From Pseudomonas sp. BN417 (GTDB taxonomy: Bacteria > Pseudomonadota > Gammaproteobacteria > Pseudomonadales > Pseudomonadaceae): a DNA stretch of 48,388 nucleotides. Position numbers and translations under genes: made by a program. This document shows, in pieces, positions 1 through 8,995 of the stretch; the stretch's first letter is position 1, and every line of letters begins with the position of its first letter. The notes below the pieces were generated by a model. The model made no database searches. It saw nothing but the letters and a program-made list of their open reading frames with translations, and was not told the origin of the DNA. Location: positions 1-48,388 of the forward strand of contig NZ_SSOJ01000092.1 of the NCBI RefSeq assembly GCF_029871205.1, written 5' to 3'.

Positions 1-370
1 CCGAGCGGAAGCGTTGCGCAGGGGGATGAGCGGCATGGATGCCGCGAGAGGCGTGTGGGGCCAGGGATGGCCCCTCACGCCGGGCCCCCGGCGCAATGAT
101 GGAGCGAGGGAAGTTTGGCGAAGCCAAACCCGGATGCAGGGGCAAGCGTTTTTGGTTTCTTTTTTGGCGACTGAAAAAAGAGACTCGCCGGGAGGCGAAA
201 CAGAAACTCGCAGCCCGCTCGACAATCAGCCTGGTTCAGGTGGTTCTAGCAACACTGAATGCAGACATAGCCACATGCTTTGCTAGGCGCTTGCGCCTTC
301 CTCGATCACATAGCCGCCTGTTGGGCTTCGCTCAGCGCCAACCTACGGGAGTGCGTGGGTGTTTCGTGCA
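1..370. repeat. Gene-free composite intergenic repeat-like DNA
   Basis: I support no protein-coding gene here. Short open frames exist on the plus strand, but they lack a recognisable domain and a good ribosome site. The stretch around 127-215 (GGGCAAGCGTTTTTGGTTTC, then GACTGAAAAAAGAGACTCGC) and the stretch around 317-346 (TGTTGGGCTTCGCTCAGC, then GCCAACCTACGGG) look like motifs I remember recurring between genes in Pseudomonas and other proteobacteria. That is recall, not a search. The right edge abuts the lpdA terminator. Confidence 0.5.
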
Positions 371-373
371 GGC

Positions 374-401
374 AAGAAAAACCCGCCATCGAGGCGGGTC
401 A
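374..401 (-). terminator. Rho-independent terminator of lpdA
   Basis: A 7-bp stem (ACCCGCC at 381-387 and GGCGGGT at 393-399) has a 5-base loop. Read on the minus strand it is followed by a T-rich tract (GGGTTTTTCTTG). It lies about 36 bases past the lpdA stop. Confidence 0.85.
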
Positions 402-436
402 TATGGCGTCCAGTAGGATGGGGCTGCAGCACGGGC

Positions 437-1837
437 TCAGGCCTGCATCGCCCCGCCATGCACATCCATCGCCGCCTGGCGCAGGGCTTCGGAGCGGGTC
501 GGGTGGGGGTGGCAGATCAGCGCGATGTCTTCCGCCGAGGCCGAGAATTCCATGGCCACGCAGTACTCGCCGATCATCTCGCTGACGCTCGGGCCGACCA
601 TGTGCACGCCCAGCACCTCGTCCGTGCGCTCGTCCGCCAGTACCTTCACGAAGCCCTCGGTCTCGTGGTTGATCTTGGCCCGGCTGTTGGCGGTGAAGGG
701 GAACTTTCCGACCCGGTAGGGCCGTCCCTCGGCCTTCAGTTGTTCCTCGCTCTTGCCCACGGTGGCGACTTCCGGGCGGGTGTAGATCACGTTGGGAATC
801 ACGTTGTAGTTCACCTCGGCGCCTTGGCCGGCGATGCGCTCGATGCAGACGATGGCCTCGTCTTCGGCCTTGTGCGCCAGCATCGGGCCGGAGGTGACGT
901 CGCCTATCACCCAGACCCCCGGCGCGCCGGTCTGGTGGCGATCGTTGGCGAGCATGCCGCGTGAGTCGGTGGCCAGGCCCACGGTCTCCAGGCCCAGGCC
1001 CTCGGTGTAGGGGCGGCGGCCGATGGCCACCAGTACGTAGTCGGCCCTGAGGGTTTCCGCCAGGCCGCCGGCGGCGGGTTCGATGGCGAGTTCCACGGCG
1101 TTCTGGTCGACCTTGGCGCTGGTGACCTTGGAGCTCAACTTGAAGCTCATGCCTTGCTTGGTCAGGGCGCGCTGCAGGGTCTTGCCGGTTTCGTCGTCCA
1201 GGCCCGGGCAGATGCGGCCCAGGTATTCCACCACCGTCACCTGGGCGCCCAGGCGGCGCCAGACCGAACCCAGCTCCAGGCCGATCACCCCGGCGCCGAT
1301 CACCACCAGGTGCCTGGGCACTTCCGGCAGGGACAGGGCGCCGGTGGAGTCGAGGATGCGCTGGTTGTCGATGGTCACGCCGGGCAGTGGGGTGGGCTCC
1401 GAGCCGGTGGCGATGACGATATCCTTGGCCTCCAGGGTCTGCTGCTGGCCGTCGGCAGCGGTCACCACCACCTTGCCGGCGCCGTCGATGCGGCCCCAGC
1501 CCTTGATCCATTCCACCTTGTTCTTGCGGAAGAGGAATTCGATGCCCTTGGTCAGGGCCGTCACGCTTTCCGCCTTCTGCTTCATCATCTGCGCCAGGTC
1601 GAGGCTGGGTTTTACCTGGATGCCGAGGGTGGCGAATTCCTTGCCGGCGGCCGCCTCAAAGAGCTCCGAGGCGTGCAGCAGGGCCTTGGAGGGCATGCAG
1701 CCGACGTTGAGGCAGGTGCCGCCCAGGGTTTCCCGGCCCTCGACACAGGCCACCTTCATGCCCAGCTGGCCGGCCTTGATCGCCGCGTTGTAACCACCCG
1801 GGCCGCCGCCTATCACCACCACGTCGTATGCACTCAT
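437..1837 (-). CDS. lpdA: Dihydrolipoyl dehydrogenase (Lpd3-like, stand-alone)
   Basis: This is a 466-residue cytoplasmic flavoprotein of the E3 family, which reoxidises the dihydrolipoyl group of 2-oxoacid dehydrogenase or glycine-cleavage complexes with NAD+. The FAD motif VVIGGGPGG is near residue 8 and the redox disulphide is C42/C47 in GGTCLNVGC. The NAD-binding motif VIGAGVIGLELG is mid-protein, and the catalytic H445/E450 pair sits in HPHPTRSE. The chosen ATG at 1837 gives MSAYDVVV and has GAGGT upstream; the frame could extend 27 residues further but that part is not family-like. No E1 or E2 gene lies nearby, as with the third Lpd of Pseudomonas (Lpd3), which its N-terminus resembles from memory. 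Its partner complex is therefore unknown. Confidence 0.95.
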   Translation of the reverse strand: MSAYDVVVIGGGPGGYNAAIKAGQLGMKVACVEGRETLGGTCLNVGCMPSKALLHASELFEAAAGKEFATLGIQVKPSLDLAQMMKQKAESVTALTKGIEFLFRKNKVEWIKGWGRIDGAGKVVVTAADGQQQTLEAKDIVIATGSEPTPLPGVTIDNQRILDSTGALSLPEVPRHLVVIGAGVIGLELGSVWRRLGAQVTVVEYLGRICPGLDDETGKTLQRALTKQGMSFKLSSKVTSAKVDQNAVELAIEPAAGGLAETLRADYVLVAIGRRPYTEGLGLETVGLATDSRGMLANDRHQTGAPGVWVIGDVTSGPMLAHKAEDEAIVCIERIAGQGAEVNYNVIPNVIYTRPEVATVGKSEEQLKAEGRPYRVGKFPFTANSRAKINHETEGFVKVLADERTDEVLGVHMVGPSVSEMIGEYCVAMEFSASAEDIALICHPHPTRSEALRQAAMDVHGGAMQA

Positions 1838-1990
1838 GGGATCTACCTCGATCGATAAGTCGAAAAGGGGAATGCAGAAGCCTAGTGGACAACCACCAGC
1901 CTTCCAGCCGGGCAACATCCTGCTTGGATTACGGTCGTAATATTATTGGGGTCATATTTCCCGTCAAGGGCGGGAGTGGAGAGGCGGGGC

Positions 1991-2872
1991 TTACCAGCCC
2001 AGGCGCAGGCGGCTTTCGAAGCAGCGTGGTTCGCCGCTGAGCGGGTCGTCGAAGGCCAGGCCCCGGGCCAGCAGCTTGAGGGGGCGCTGGTAGTCGTCCG
2101 GCTCGCCCTGGTCGGTGAGCCGCGGGTAAAAGCCGTCATTGCAGATGGGCGCGCCGAGGGCGGCGAGGTGCACGCGCAGCTGGTGCTTCTTGCCGGTGAT
2201 GGGGTAGAGGGCGTAGCGCCAGAGGTCGCCGTTCTTCTCGATGACTTCGAGACGCGTGCGGCTGTTGGCGACGCCGTCCACCTCCTGCATGCGGAAGAAC
2301 GGCTCGCTGGCGTCCAGGCGGGTTTCCCGCAGCAGCGGGAAGTCCAGGCCGGAAAGGGCGGGGGCTATGGCTTCGTAGCGCTTGTGCATCTGCCGCTCGC
2401 GAAACAGCGCCTGGTAGCGCCCGCGGCTGGCCGGGTTGGCGGAGAACAGCACCAGGCCGGCGGTGTGCCGGTCGATGCGGTGCAGCGGCACCAGGTGCGG
2501 ATTGCCCAGGCGTTTGGTGAGGCGCGCCTGCAGCGTCTCCTCGACGTATTCGCCGGCCGGCATCACCGGCAGGAAGTGCGGCTTGTCGGCCACCACCAGG
2601 TGGTCGTCGACATGCAGCACGCTTTCCTCGAAGGGAATCGGCTTCTCGTCCTTCACCTCGCGGAAGTAGTGCACCCGCAGGCCGATCCGGTAGGGGTGGT
2701 CTGGGCCCAGGGGCCGGCCCTCGGCATCCAGCACCCGGCCACGCGCCATGCGTTCCAGCCAGGTCTCGCGGGAGATGGCGGGAAAGTGGGCGCAGAGGCA
2801 GTCGAGCAGGGTCGTCCAGTCGCCCTGGGGCAGGTGCAGGGTACTGGGGCGGATGTTCGGCGCGCTGGACAT
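1991..2872 (-). CDS. RluA-family pseudouridine synthase
   Basis: The 293-residue protein should isomerise uridine to pseudouridine in rRNA or tRNA. The family signature HRIDRHTAGL places the catalytic aspartate at D134. The N-terminal ~70 residues look like a small S4-type RNA-binding region (TWLERMARGRV). The C-terminal GKKHQLRVHLAALGAPI segment is also characteristic of the family. Its target site cannot be read from sequence. It lies about 150 bases upstream of lpdA on the same strand and is probably transcribed independently or as a loose pair. The ATG at 2872 is the first in frame; its ribosome site is weak. Confidence 0.9.
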   Translation of the reverse strand: MSSAPNIRPSTLHLPQGDWTTLLDCLCAHFPAISRETWLERMARGRVLDAEGRPLGPDHPYRIGLRVHYFREVKDEKPIPFEESVLHVDDHLVVADKPHFLPVMPAGEYVEETLQARLTKRLGNPHLVPLHRIDRHTAGLVLFSANPASRGRYQALFRERQMHKRYEAIAPALSGLDFPLLRETRLDASEPFFRMQEVDGVANSRTRLEVIEKNGDLWRYALYPITGKKHQLRVHLAALGAPICNDGFYPRLTDQGEPDDYQRPLKLLARGLAFDDPLSGEPRCFESRLRLGW

Positions 2873-2919
2873 GGAATGTATCGACGAGTTTCAAAGGCAG
2901 GGCATTAGGCCGCAGCTAA

Positions 2920-2949
2920 CTGACCCGAGTCAAAGGCAGAGGATAGAAT
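2920..2949 (+). promoter_or_regulatory. Candidate promoter of the I78 lipoprotein gene
   Basis: CTGACC at 2920-2925 and TAGAAT at 2944-2949 are 18 bases apart and resemble a sigma-70 -35/-10 pair. The gene start at 3044 would lie about 90 bases downstream. A 10-base direct repeat TCAAAGGCAG occurs at 2891-2900 and again at 2930-2939, inside the spacer. Confidence 0.35.
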
Positions 2950-3043
2950 GCACCGGTCGTGTGCCGGCGGGCAGGAGCCCCGCTGCGATGGGAGGCCCAT
3001 CGCAGGCACACGAAAGGACATTCGTTCAAGAGAGGACCGTTGT

Positions 3044-3388
3044 ATGTACGTCAAGCCGATTTCCCTCAGTCTCGCCCTGGCCGGCCTGCTCCTTGCCGGC
3101 TGCAGCTCGACCGACAAGCCCGCGGCGCCCGCCGCCATCGCCCCGGCCGCCGCCGAGGAAACCTCCAGCGCTGCTGCACCATCCGGCTCCTGCGATTCGG
3201 CGGCCGTGGCTTCGCTGGTGGGCAAGACCGCCAATGTCGCCCTGGTCGAGCAGGCCAAGCGCCAATCCGGCGCCGAGACTGCGCGCGTGCTGCGTCCCAA
3301 CGACGTCATGACCATGGACTACAACTCCCGTCGCCTGAATATCGACGTGAATGAGACCGACGTAGTCAAGCAGTTCACCTGCGGCTAG
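3044..3388 (+). CDS. I78-family peptidase inhibitor-like lipoprotein
   Basis: This 114-residue protein is exported and lipidated: a hydrophobic N-terminus ends in the lipobox LLLAGC with C20. A linker rich in alanine and proline (about 25-55) follows. The C-terminal ~65 residues begin at a cysteine and carry SLVGKTAN, then VLRPNDVMTMDYNSRRLNI, and end in TCG, matching the Inhibitor_I78 pattern. The family inhibits serine peptidases; periplasmic or outer-membrane placement is inferred from the lipobox. The start at 3044 is chosen because it gives the signal peptide, and AGAGG lies upstream. Its stop interlocks with that of the convergent transporter gene at 3385-3388. Confidence 0.82.
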   Translation: MYVKPISLSLALAGLLLAGCSSTDKPAAPAAIAPAAAEETSSAAAPSGSCDSAAVASLVGKTANVALVEQAKRQSGAETARVLRPNDVMTMDYNSRRLNIDVNETDVVKQFTCG

Positions 3389-4230
3389 AGCAGCCGGAGC
3401 AGCACGACGCCCAGGGCGATGACCCCGCAGGCCAGCAGACGGATCGGCGGCAGTGGTTCCTTGAGGACCAGCGCGCCGATCAGCAGGGCGAACAGCACGC
3501 TGGTTTCCCGCAAGGCGGAGACCAGCGCCACCGGGGCCCGGGTCATGGCCCAGATGGCGATGCTGTAGGCCGCCAGCGACATCGCCCCGCCCGCCAGACC
3601 CCCGCGCCAGTGCGGACCCAGCTGCAGAAAGGTGCGCGGGCCGCGGGTCAGGGCGACCACCAGCGTCATCACCAGGGCATTCACTGCGAACAACCACATC
3701 GAATAGGACAGCGCATCGCCATTGCGCCGCGCGCCGGTGGCATCGGCCAGTGTGTATCCGGCGATGAACAGCGCGGTCATCAGGGCGCAGCCCAGCAGCG
3801 AGCTATTGATGCGCGCGGCACCCCGGCCGCCACGGACCGCCATCAGCCAGATGCCGCTGACCAGCACCAGCAGTCCCAGCAACTCGCCACCGCTTAGCCT
3901 GTCTTCCAGCAGGGCCACCGACAATCCTGCCACCAGCAGCGGAGAACTGCCGCGCGCCAGCGGATAGACCTGGCCCAGGTCACCATGCTGGTAGGCACGG
4001 GCCAGGTAGCTGTTGTAGCCGATGTGGAGGAGGGCAGAGAGTCCGATCCATGGCCAGGCCGCCAGCTTGGGTGGGGCCACGAAGGGCAGCAGCGCCAGAG
4101 CGACGACCCCGGCGGCGATCTGGATCAGGGCGGCGGTGAGGAGCCGGTCCAGGCCGATCTTCAGCAGGGCATTCCAGCCGGCATGCAGCGCGGCGGCGGT
4201 GATGACCAGGAGAAAGACCGGGGTTTCCAC
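3385..4230 (-). CDS. EamA/DMT-family transporter
   Basis: The 281-residue integral inner-membrane protein has about ten hydrophobic segments arranged as two five-helix halves, typical of the drug/metabolite transporter EamA family. The half-ends carry short basic or charged loops such as LLEDRLSGGELLG and LVLKEPLPPIRLL, a pattern seen in these permeases. The substrate is unknown. The frame starts with GTG at 4230 (METPVFLL) with AGGA upstream. It is convergent with the I78 lipoprotein, and the two stop codons share the bases CTAG. No operon partner is evident. Confidence 0.85.
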   Translation of the reverse strand: METPVFLLVITAAALHAGWNALLKIGLDRLLTAALIQIAAGVVALALLPFVAPPKLAAWPWIGLSALLHIGYNSYLARAYQHGDLGQVYPLARGSSPLLVAGLSVALLEDRLSGGELLGLLVLVSGIWLMAVRGGRGAARINSSLLGCALMTALFIAGYTLADATGARRNGDALSYSMWLFAVNALVMTLVVALTRGPRTFLQLGPHWRGGLAGGAMSLAAYSIAIWAMTRAPVALVSALRETSVLFALLIGALVLKEPLPPIRLLACGVIALGVVLLRLL

Positions 4231-4285
4231 TGTGAGGGCTGTCCTTGTGCTCTCGACGCAGGTGCGGGGAATACCGCCACATGAT

Positions 4286-4349
4286 CGTAGGGTGCGCTGT
4301 GCGCACCGAAGTCTCCGTGCGTTGCCTGGTGCGCGCGGCGCACCCTACG
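4286..4349. repeat. Inverted repeat, REP-like
   Basis: CGTAGGGTGCGC at 4286-4297 and its exact complement GCGCACCCTACG at 4338-4349 form a 12-bp inverted repeat with a 40-base centre. The left arm also contains a nested GTGCGC-TGT-GCGCAC hairpin. I recall this core from intergenic repeats of Pseudomonas and relatives. It sits between ald and the EamA gene, both on the minus strand. Confidence 0.75.
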
Positions 4350-4450
4350 CGAACACCTCCCCGCCATGGACATAAAAATGACCACGACACAGGTAAGGGC
4401 CTAGGACGCCTGCTGCATCGTGGTCACCGGGGCCTAGCACGACCCCTGAA

Positions 4451-5572
4451 CTAGAGTTGCTTGAGCATTTCCTCCAGGTGCACGTAGTCCATATGGTGGG
4501 CCGCGGCGACGCTGCCGTTGGTGAGGCGCCCCTTGGCGACGTTGAGGCCGTGGCGCAGGTGCAGGTCATCTTCGAGGGCCTTGCGCGTGCCTTTCTGCGC
4601 CAGGGCGATGACGAAGGGCAGGGTTGCGTTGTTCAGCGCCAGGGTCGAGGTACGCGCCACGGCGCCGGGCATGTTGGCCACGCAGTAGTGCACCACGCCA
4701 TCGACCACATAGGTGGGTTCGGCGTGGGTGGTGGCCCGCGAGGTTTCCGCGCAGCCGCCCTGGTCGATGGCCACGTCCACCAGCACCGCGCCGTCCTGCA
4801 TCCGCGCCACCATTTCAGCGGTGACCAGCTTGGGTGCCGCCGCGCCGGGGATGAGCACGCCGCCGATGACCAGGTCCGCCGCCAGCACCTGCTCGCGCAC
4901 CGTGCCATGGGTGGAATAGAGGGTGGTAATGCGGTTGCCGTAGAGAGAGTCCAGGCGGCGCAGGGCATCCACGCTCTTGTCCAGCACCGTGACGTCGGCG
5001 CCCAGGCCCACGGCCATGGCCAGGGCATGGGTGCCCACCACGCCGCCACCGAGTATCACCACCTTGCCGGGGGCAACGCCGGGTACGCCGCCGAGCAACA
5101 CGCCGCGGCCGCCCTTAGCTTTCTCCAGGCAGCTGGCGCCGGCCTGAATGGACATGCGCCCGGCCACCTCGGACATGGGCGCCAGCAGTGGCAGGCGGCC
5201 ATGGCTGTCGGTGACGGTTTCGTAGGCGATGCAGGTGGCGCCGGAGGCGATCAGCTCTTCGGTCTGGGGCCGGTCGGGGGCCAGGTGCAGGTAGGTGAAG
5301 AGGGTCTGCTCGGGGCGCAGGCGTGCACGTTCCTGGGTCAGCGGTTCCTTGACCTTGACGATCAATTCGCCTTTCTCGAAGACCTCGGCGGCGCTGCCGG
5401 CCACCTTGGCGCCGGCCGCCAGGTAGTCCTCGTCGGCGAAGCCGATGGCCGCCCCGGCCCTGGTCTCCACCCAGACTTCATGCCCCAGGCGGGTCAATTC
5501 GGCCACGGATTGCGGGGTCAGTCCGACCCGGTACTCGTGGTTCTTGATCTCCTTCGGCACTCCGATACGCAT
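4451..5572 (-). CDS. ald: Alanine dehydrogenase
   Basis: This 373-residue cytoplasmic enzyme catalyses the reversible NAD-dependent conversion of L-alanine to pyruvate and ammonia. The N-terminus [18 protein letters not shown] is diagnostic. R15, K75 and H96 occupy the substrate-binding and catalytic positions, and [18 protein letters not shown] is the NAD-binding turn. VDVAIDQGG supplies the conserved aspartate. Length matches the family (about 371-373). It appears monocistronic: the SPFH gene upstream ends 133 bases before the start, and a strong hairpin lies between. No Lrp/AldR-type regulator gene is adjacent. Confidence 0.96.
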   Translation of the reverse strand: MRIGVPKEIKNHEYRVGLTPQSVAELTRLGHEVWVETRAGAAIGFADEDYLAAGAKVAGSAAEVFEKGELIVKVKEPLTQERARLRPEQTLFTYLHLAPDRPQTEELIASGATCIAYETVTDSHGRLPLLAPMSEVAGRMSIQAGASCLEKAKGGRGVLLGGVPGVAPGKVVILGGGVVGTHALAMAVGLGADVTVLDKSVDALRRLDSLYGNRITTLYSTHGTVREQVLAADLVIGGVLIPGAAAPKLVTAEMVARMQDGAVLVDVAIDQGGCAETSRATTHAEPTYVVDGVVHYCVANMPGAVARTSTLALNNATLPFVIALAQKGTRKALEDDLHLRHGLNVAKGRLTNGSVAAAHHMDYVHLEEMLKQL

Positions 5573-5648
5573 GGCGACCTCCAGGGTTCTTGTGTCCTTT
5601 CAACAAGTGTAGAAACCCGGCCACCGCGCCCCCGCCGAATAGTGGCGG

Positions 5649-5673
5649 CTTTTCAGGGAATCTCCCTGAAAAG
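5649..5673. other. Perfect 11-bp hairpin between the SPFH gene and ald
   Basis: CTTTTCAGGGA at 5649-5659 and TCCCTGAAAAG at 5663-5673 are exact complements around a 3-base loop. On the minus strand it lies 33 bases after the SPFH stop and 77 bases before the ald start. No T tract follows on that strand, so it may be a factor-dependent terminator, an mRNA stabiliser or an operator for ald. Confidence 0.6.
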
Positions 5674-5705
5674 GTCGAGGGAAACAGGGGGTCGCGTTCC
5701 CGGAT

Positions 5706-6473
5706 TCAGCCTTCCTGGTCCTTTTGCTTGCCCCTGTGGACGCCGCCGAGCAAGTCCACTGGCAGGGGAAAGACGATGGTGGTGGTCTTGTCGTTGGCGA
5801 TGGAGCCCAGGGTCTGCATGTAGCGCAACTGCATGGCGCCGGACTGACGGCTGAGCATTTCCGCGGCCTGCATCAGTTTCTCCGAGGCCTGCAGCTCGCC
5901 TTCTGCGTGGATGACCTTGGCCCGCCGCTCCCGTTCCGCCTCGGCCTGGCGGGCGATGGCACGGACCATGGATTCATTGATGTCGACGTGCTTGATCTCG
6001 ACGTTGGAAACCTTGATGCCCCAGGCGTCGGTCTGGGCGTCCAGGGCATGCTGGATATCGACGTTGAGCCGTTCGCGCTCGGCCAGCATCTCGTCCAGTT
6101 CGTGCTTGCCGAGCACCGAGCGCAGGGTGGTCTGGGCCAGTTGGCTGGTGGCCATGAGGAAGTTCTCTACCTGGATGATGGCCCTTTGCGGGTCGATGAC
6201 ACGGAAGTAGACCACCGCGTTGACCTTCACCGAGACGTTGTCGCGGGAGATCACATCCTGGGGCGGCACGTCCAGCACCACGGTGCGCAGGTCCACCCGC
6301 ACCACCTGCTGGATGGCCGGGATGATCAGCACCAGCCCCGGTCCCTTGACCTTCCAGAAGCGTCCGAGCTGGAACACCACGCCGCGCTCGTATTCGCGGA
6401 AGATGCGGATGGCCGACACCGCCAGCACGATCAGCAGGAACAGAAGGGTGGCGAAGCTCAGCGGAAAGGCCAT
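5706..6473 (-). CDS. SPFH/stomatin-like membrane protein
   Basis: The 255-residue protein has one N-terminal membrane segment (about 5-25) followed by the SPFH/band-7 domain. Typical stretches include [22 protein letters not shown] and [21 protein letters not shown]. An Ala/Glu-rich coiled-coil region ([24 protein letters not shown] in part) precedes the C-terminus. Slipin/stomatin proteins form large membrane-microdomain oligomers and are commonly encoded with NfeD. Here NfeD ends 2 bases before this start, so the two are almost certainly cotranscribed. The in-frame upstream extension is a shadow of nfeD and is rejected. Confidence 0.92.
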   Translation of the reverse strand: MAFPLSFATLLFLLIVLAVSAIRIFREYERGVVFQLGRFWKVKGPGLVLIIPAIQQVVRVDLRTVVLDVPPQDVISRDNVSVKVNAVVYFRVIDPQRAIIQVENFLMATSQLAQTTLRSVLGKHELDEMLAERERLNVDIQHALDAQTDAWGIKVSNVEIKHVDINESMVRAIARQAEAERERRAKVIHAEGELQASEKLMQAAEMLSRQSGAMQLRYMQTLGSIANDKTTTIVFPLPVDLLGGVHRGKQKDQEG

Positions 6474-6475
6474 GT

Positions 6476-7855
6476 TCAGTCTCCTTGGGGCGGGCGTTCG
6501 TCCGCCGTCACGTCCAGCATCAATCCATTGCGCGCCAGCACGCGCACGCGCTGGCCGCTCCTCAGGGGGGCTTCGCTGCGTACCTGCCAGCGCTCGCCCT
6601 GCAACTGCACCCAACCGCTGTATGGGTCGTTCGCGACCAGGTCGAGCAGGGTCGCCTGGCTGCCCACCAGCATGGCATCGCCGCTGACCAGCGCACGCCG
6701 GCGGGCGCGGACGGCCATGGCGATGATGCCGAAGATCAGCAGCGCACTGGCAACCGCTGTGGTGATGATCACCGACAGCGGGATGCCGAAGCCTGGCACC
6801 TCGGTGTCGATCAGGATCACCGCGCCCACCACGAAGGCGGCGATGCCGCCGAAGCCGATCACGCCGAAGCTGGGCATGAACGCCTCGGCCGCCATGAATA
6901 GGATGCCGAGCAGGATCAGGGCGATACCGGCGAAGTTCACCGGCAAGAGCTGCAGCGCATAGAGGGCGAGGATCAGGCAGATGCCGCCGATCACGCCGCC
7001 GACGCCGCTGCCGGGGTTGGAGAACTCGAAGATCAGCCCGTAGACACCGATCATCATCAGGATCAGCGCCACGCTGGGATTGGTGATTACCGCCAGTATC
7101 TGCGCCCGCCAGTCCGGCTCGCGCTGGATCAGCGGGGCACCGACGGTGGCCAGAGTGAGTTTCTGCCCGGCGATCTCGATGGTCTTGCCGTCCAGTTGCC
7201 GGAGCAGGTCGTGGACGTCGTGGGCCAGCAGGTCCACCACTTTCAGCCGTTGCGCGTCGGTGGCCGAGAGGCTGACGGACTCGCGTACCGCACGCTCCGC
7301 CCACTCGGCGTTGCGCCCACGCATCTGCGCCAGGCCGCGGATATAGGCGGCGGCGTCATTGACCTGTTTGCGGGTGAGGGTTTCCTGGTTGCTGGACTGC
7401 TCTGCCTTGTCGTCCTTCGTCTCGTCCTTGCCGCCGCTGGGCTTGTCGCCCTCCGGCTGGCCGGGCATGCCACCAATCTGCACCGGCGTCGCCGCCCCCA
7501 GGTTGGTGCCCGGTGCCATGGCAGCGATATGGCTGGCGTAGAGGATGTAGGTGCCGGCGCTGGCCGCCCGCGCGCCGCTGGGGGCGACGAAGCTGGCTAC
7601 CGGCACCGGGCTGGCGAGGATCGCCTTGATGATGCTGCGCATGGAGGTGTCGAGGCCGCCGGGCGTGTCGATCTGCAGCACCACCAGTTGCGACTTGTCT
7701 TCCTCGGCGCGCTCGATGCCGCGGGTCAGGTAGTCGGCGGTTGCCGGACCGATGGGACCATCCACCGTCAGCACCGAAACGCTGCCTGCGGCCAGCAGCG
7801 TACCGGGCGACAGCAGGGCCAGGCACAGGAGCCTGCGCAGCAGACGGCGGATCAT
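6476..7855 (-). CDS. NfeD-family membrane-bound ClpP-class serine protease
   Basis: The 459-residue protein is the long (NfeD1b) form. It has a signal peptide (1-23), a ClpP/SppA-like protease domain, several membrane segments (about 255-385) and a C-terminal OB-fold. The likely nucleophile is S99 in [11 protein letters not shown]. The likely general base is K163 in [17 protein letters not shown], by analogy with the archaeal stomatin-cleaving protease. A charged, low-complexity loop (about 130-158) separates the two residues. In that family the protease cleaves the C-terminus of the partner stomatin, and the SPFH gene follows directly here. Confidence 0.92.
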   Translation of the reverse strand: MIRRLLRRLLCLALLSPGTLLAAGSVSVLTVDGPIGPATADYLTRGIERAEEDKSQLVVLQIDTPGGLDTSMRSIIKAILASPVPVASFVAPSGARAASAGTYILYASHIAAMAPGTNLGAATPVQIGGMPGQPEGDKPSGGKDETKDDKAEQSSNQETLTRKQVNDAAAYIRGLAQMRGRNAEWAERAVRESVSLSATDAQRLKVVDLLAHDVHDLLRQLDGKTIEIAGQKLTLATVGAPLIQREPDWRAQILAVITNPSVALILMMIGVYGLIFEFSNPGSGVGGVIGGICLILALYALQLLPVNFAGIALILLGILFMAAEAFMPSFGVIGFGGIAAFVVGAVILIDTEVPGFGIPLSVIITTAVASALLIFGIIAMAVRARRRALVSGDAMLVGSQATLLDLVANDPYSGWVQLQGERWQVRSEAPLRSGQRVRVLARNGLMLDVTADERPPQGD

Positions 7856-7940
7856 GGGGGCCTCCCGCTATGCCGTGTTCACTTACAGCATAGTTGAGGG
7901 CCTAGGTCGGGAATTTTGCTGCCTTGATGAGACTGCCCTT

Positions 7941-8013
7941 TGTGGGAGCGAATTCATTCGCGATGGCCGGTGGCCGGCAGGCGGCCTCTTTCGCGAATGA
8001 ATTCGCTCCTACA
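7941..8013. repeat. REP pair, 3' of the methyltransferase gene
   Basis: TGTGGGAGCGAATTCATTCG starts at 7941 and its inverted copy CGAATGAATTCGCTCCTACA ends at 8013. A short GC-rich centre (GGCCGGTGGCCGGC) can fold on itself. This is a typical Pseudomonas REP doublet. It lies between the stop of the methyltransferase gene and the start of nfeD. Confidence 0.85.
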
Positions 8014-8035
8014 GGGTTCCTTCCCGCAAGGTTGC

Positions 8036-8995
8036 TTACAACGCCGCGCGGAACAGCGGCTTGCACGCCTTGGCGATCTGCTCGATATGGCGCTGGTCGG
8101 TACCACAGCAACCACCCATCACATTCAGGTGCGGCAGGCGGTGACGCAGCTGCGCGTACTGGGCACCGAGTTCCTCGGGGTCGCCGCTGTCCAGGGCGAC
8201 GGCTTCATTGAGTTCGGCGTGGCTCTTGCGCGAGGCGTTGGCGCGCAGCCCGTGGATACGTTGGACCCAGCGGCTCCCCGGCAGCAGGACATCCTCGAAG
8301 TGGTCGGGGTGGGCGCAGTTGATCATGTAGTAGGCGGGGTAGGCGGCGGTGGCGTTGTCCACTTGTTCGATGGCTTCCTTCAGTCCCTGGCCGGTGGGCA
8401 GCTTGCCGTCGGTTTCCAGGGTGAAGGAAATCGCCACCGGCATCCGTGCCTCGCGGGCCGCCAGTACGATGCCCAGGGCTTCCTCCACGTAGTTCATGGT
8501 GATGGCCGTGACCATGTCTGCGGCGGTCCCGGCGAACAGCTCGATCTGCTCCCGGTGGTACTGCTGGGCCTGGAATTCGTCCATGGCTTCATCCGGCACG
8601 TAGCCATCGCCGCGTGGGCCGATGCAGCCGCTGATGACCACTGGCGTGCGACCGCTTTCCACTTCCGCGCGCAGTTCCTCCAGCAACTGGATGGCCAGGC
8701 GATTGATCTCGGCCAGCCCCTGGGGGGTGAAGCCGAGGTGGCTGGCCCAGTCCGGGTTGGCGCGCCAGGTGGGGCTTTCCAGGATCAGGCCGGTGCCGTA
8801 ATGGCTGGCGATGGCACAGTAGGCGCGGAAGTACTTGCGCAGGGCTTCCTGGCCGTCGGGGTAGTTGAGCAGGACAAAGGCGGCGAAGTCGGGCAGGGCG
8901 ATGCCCTCGTGGAAAACCAGGGTGGTCTCTATGCCGCCATCAGTAAGGAACAGTTCGCCCTCCAGCTGGGGCAGGGCGCTGCGATATTGGGCCAT
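8036..8995 (-). CDS. Homocysteine S-methyltransferase family protein
   Basis: The 319-residue protein belongs to the zinc-dependent family that moves a methyl group from a donor such as S-methylmethionine or betaine to homocysteine. The N-terminal LTDGGIETTLVF, central VVISGCIGPRGDGY and C-terminal NVMGGCCGTD supply the three conserved zinc-ligand cysteines. The donor is not determinable from sequence. The start at 8995 (MAQYRSALPQ) has GGAG upstream; the longer frame to 9229 is basic, low-complexity sequence and unlikely to be translated. Flanking REP elements suggest it stands alone. Confidence 0.88.
   Translation of the reverse strand: MAQYRSALPQLEGELFLTDGGIETTLVFHEGIALPDFAAFVLLNYPDGQEALRKYFRAYCAIASHYGTGLILESPTWRANPDWASHLGFTPQGLAEINRLAIQLLEELRAEVESGRTPVVISGCIGPRGDGYVPDEAMDEFQAQQYHREQIELFAGTAADMVTAITMNYVEEALGIVLAAREARMPVAISFTLETDGKLPTGQGLKEAIEQVDNATAAYPAYYMINCAHPDHFEDVLLPGSRWVQRIHGLRANASRKSHAELNEAVALDSGDPEELGAQYAQLRHRLPHLNVMGGCCGTDQRHIEQIAKACKPLFRAAL

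Noticed and set aside
6471-7304. The N-terminal extension of the SPFH frame to 7304 as part of the protein
   Set aside because: It is arginine/proline-rich antisense-like sequence lying inside nfeD in another frame; the SPFH family start is at 6473.
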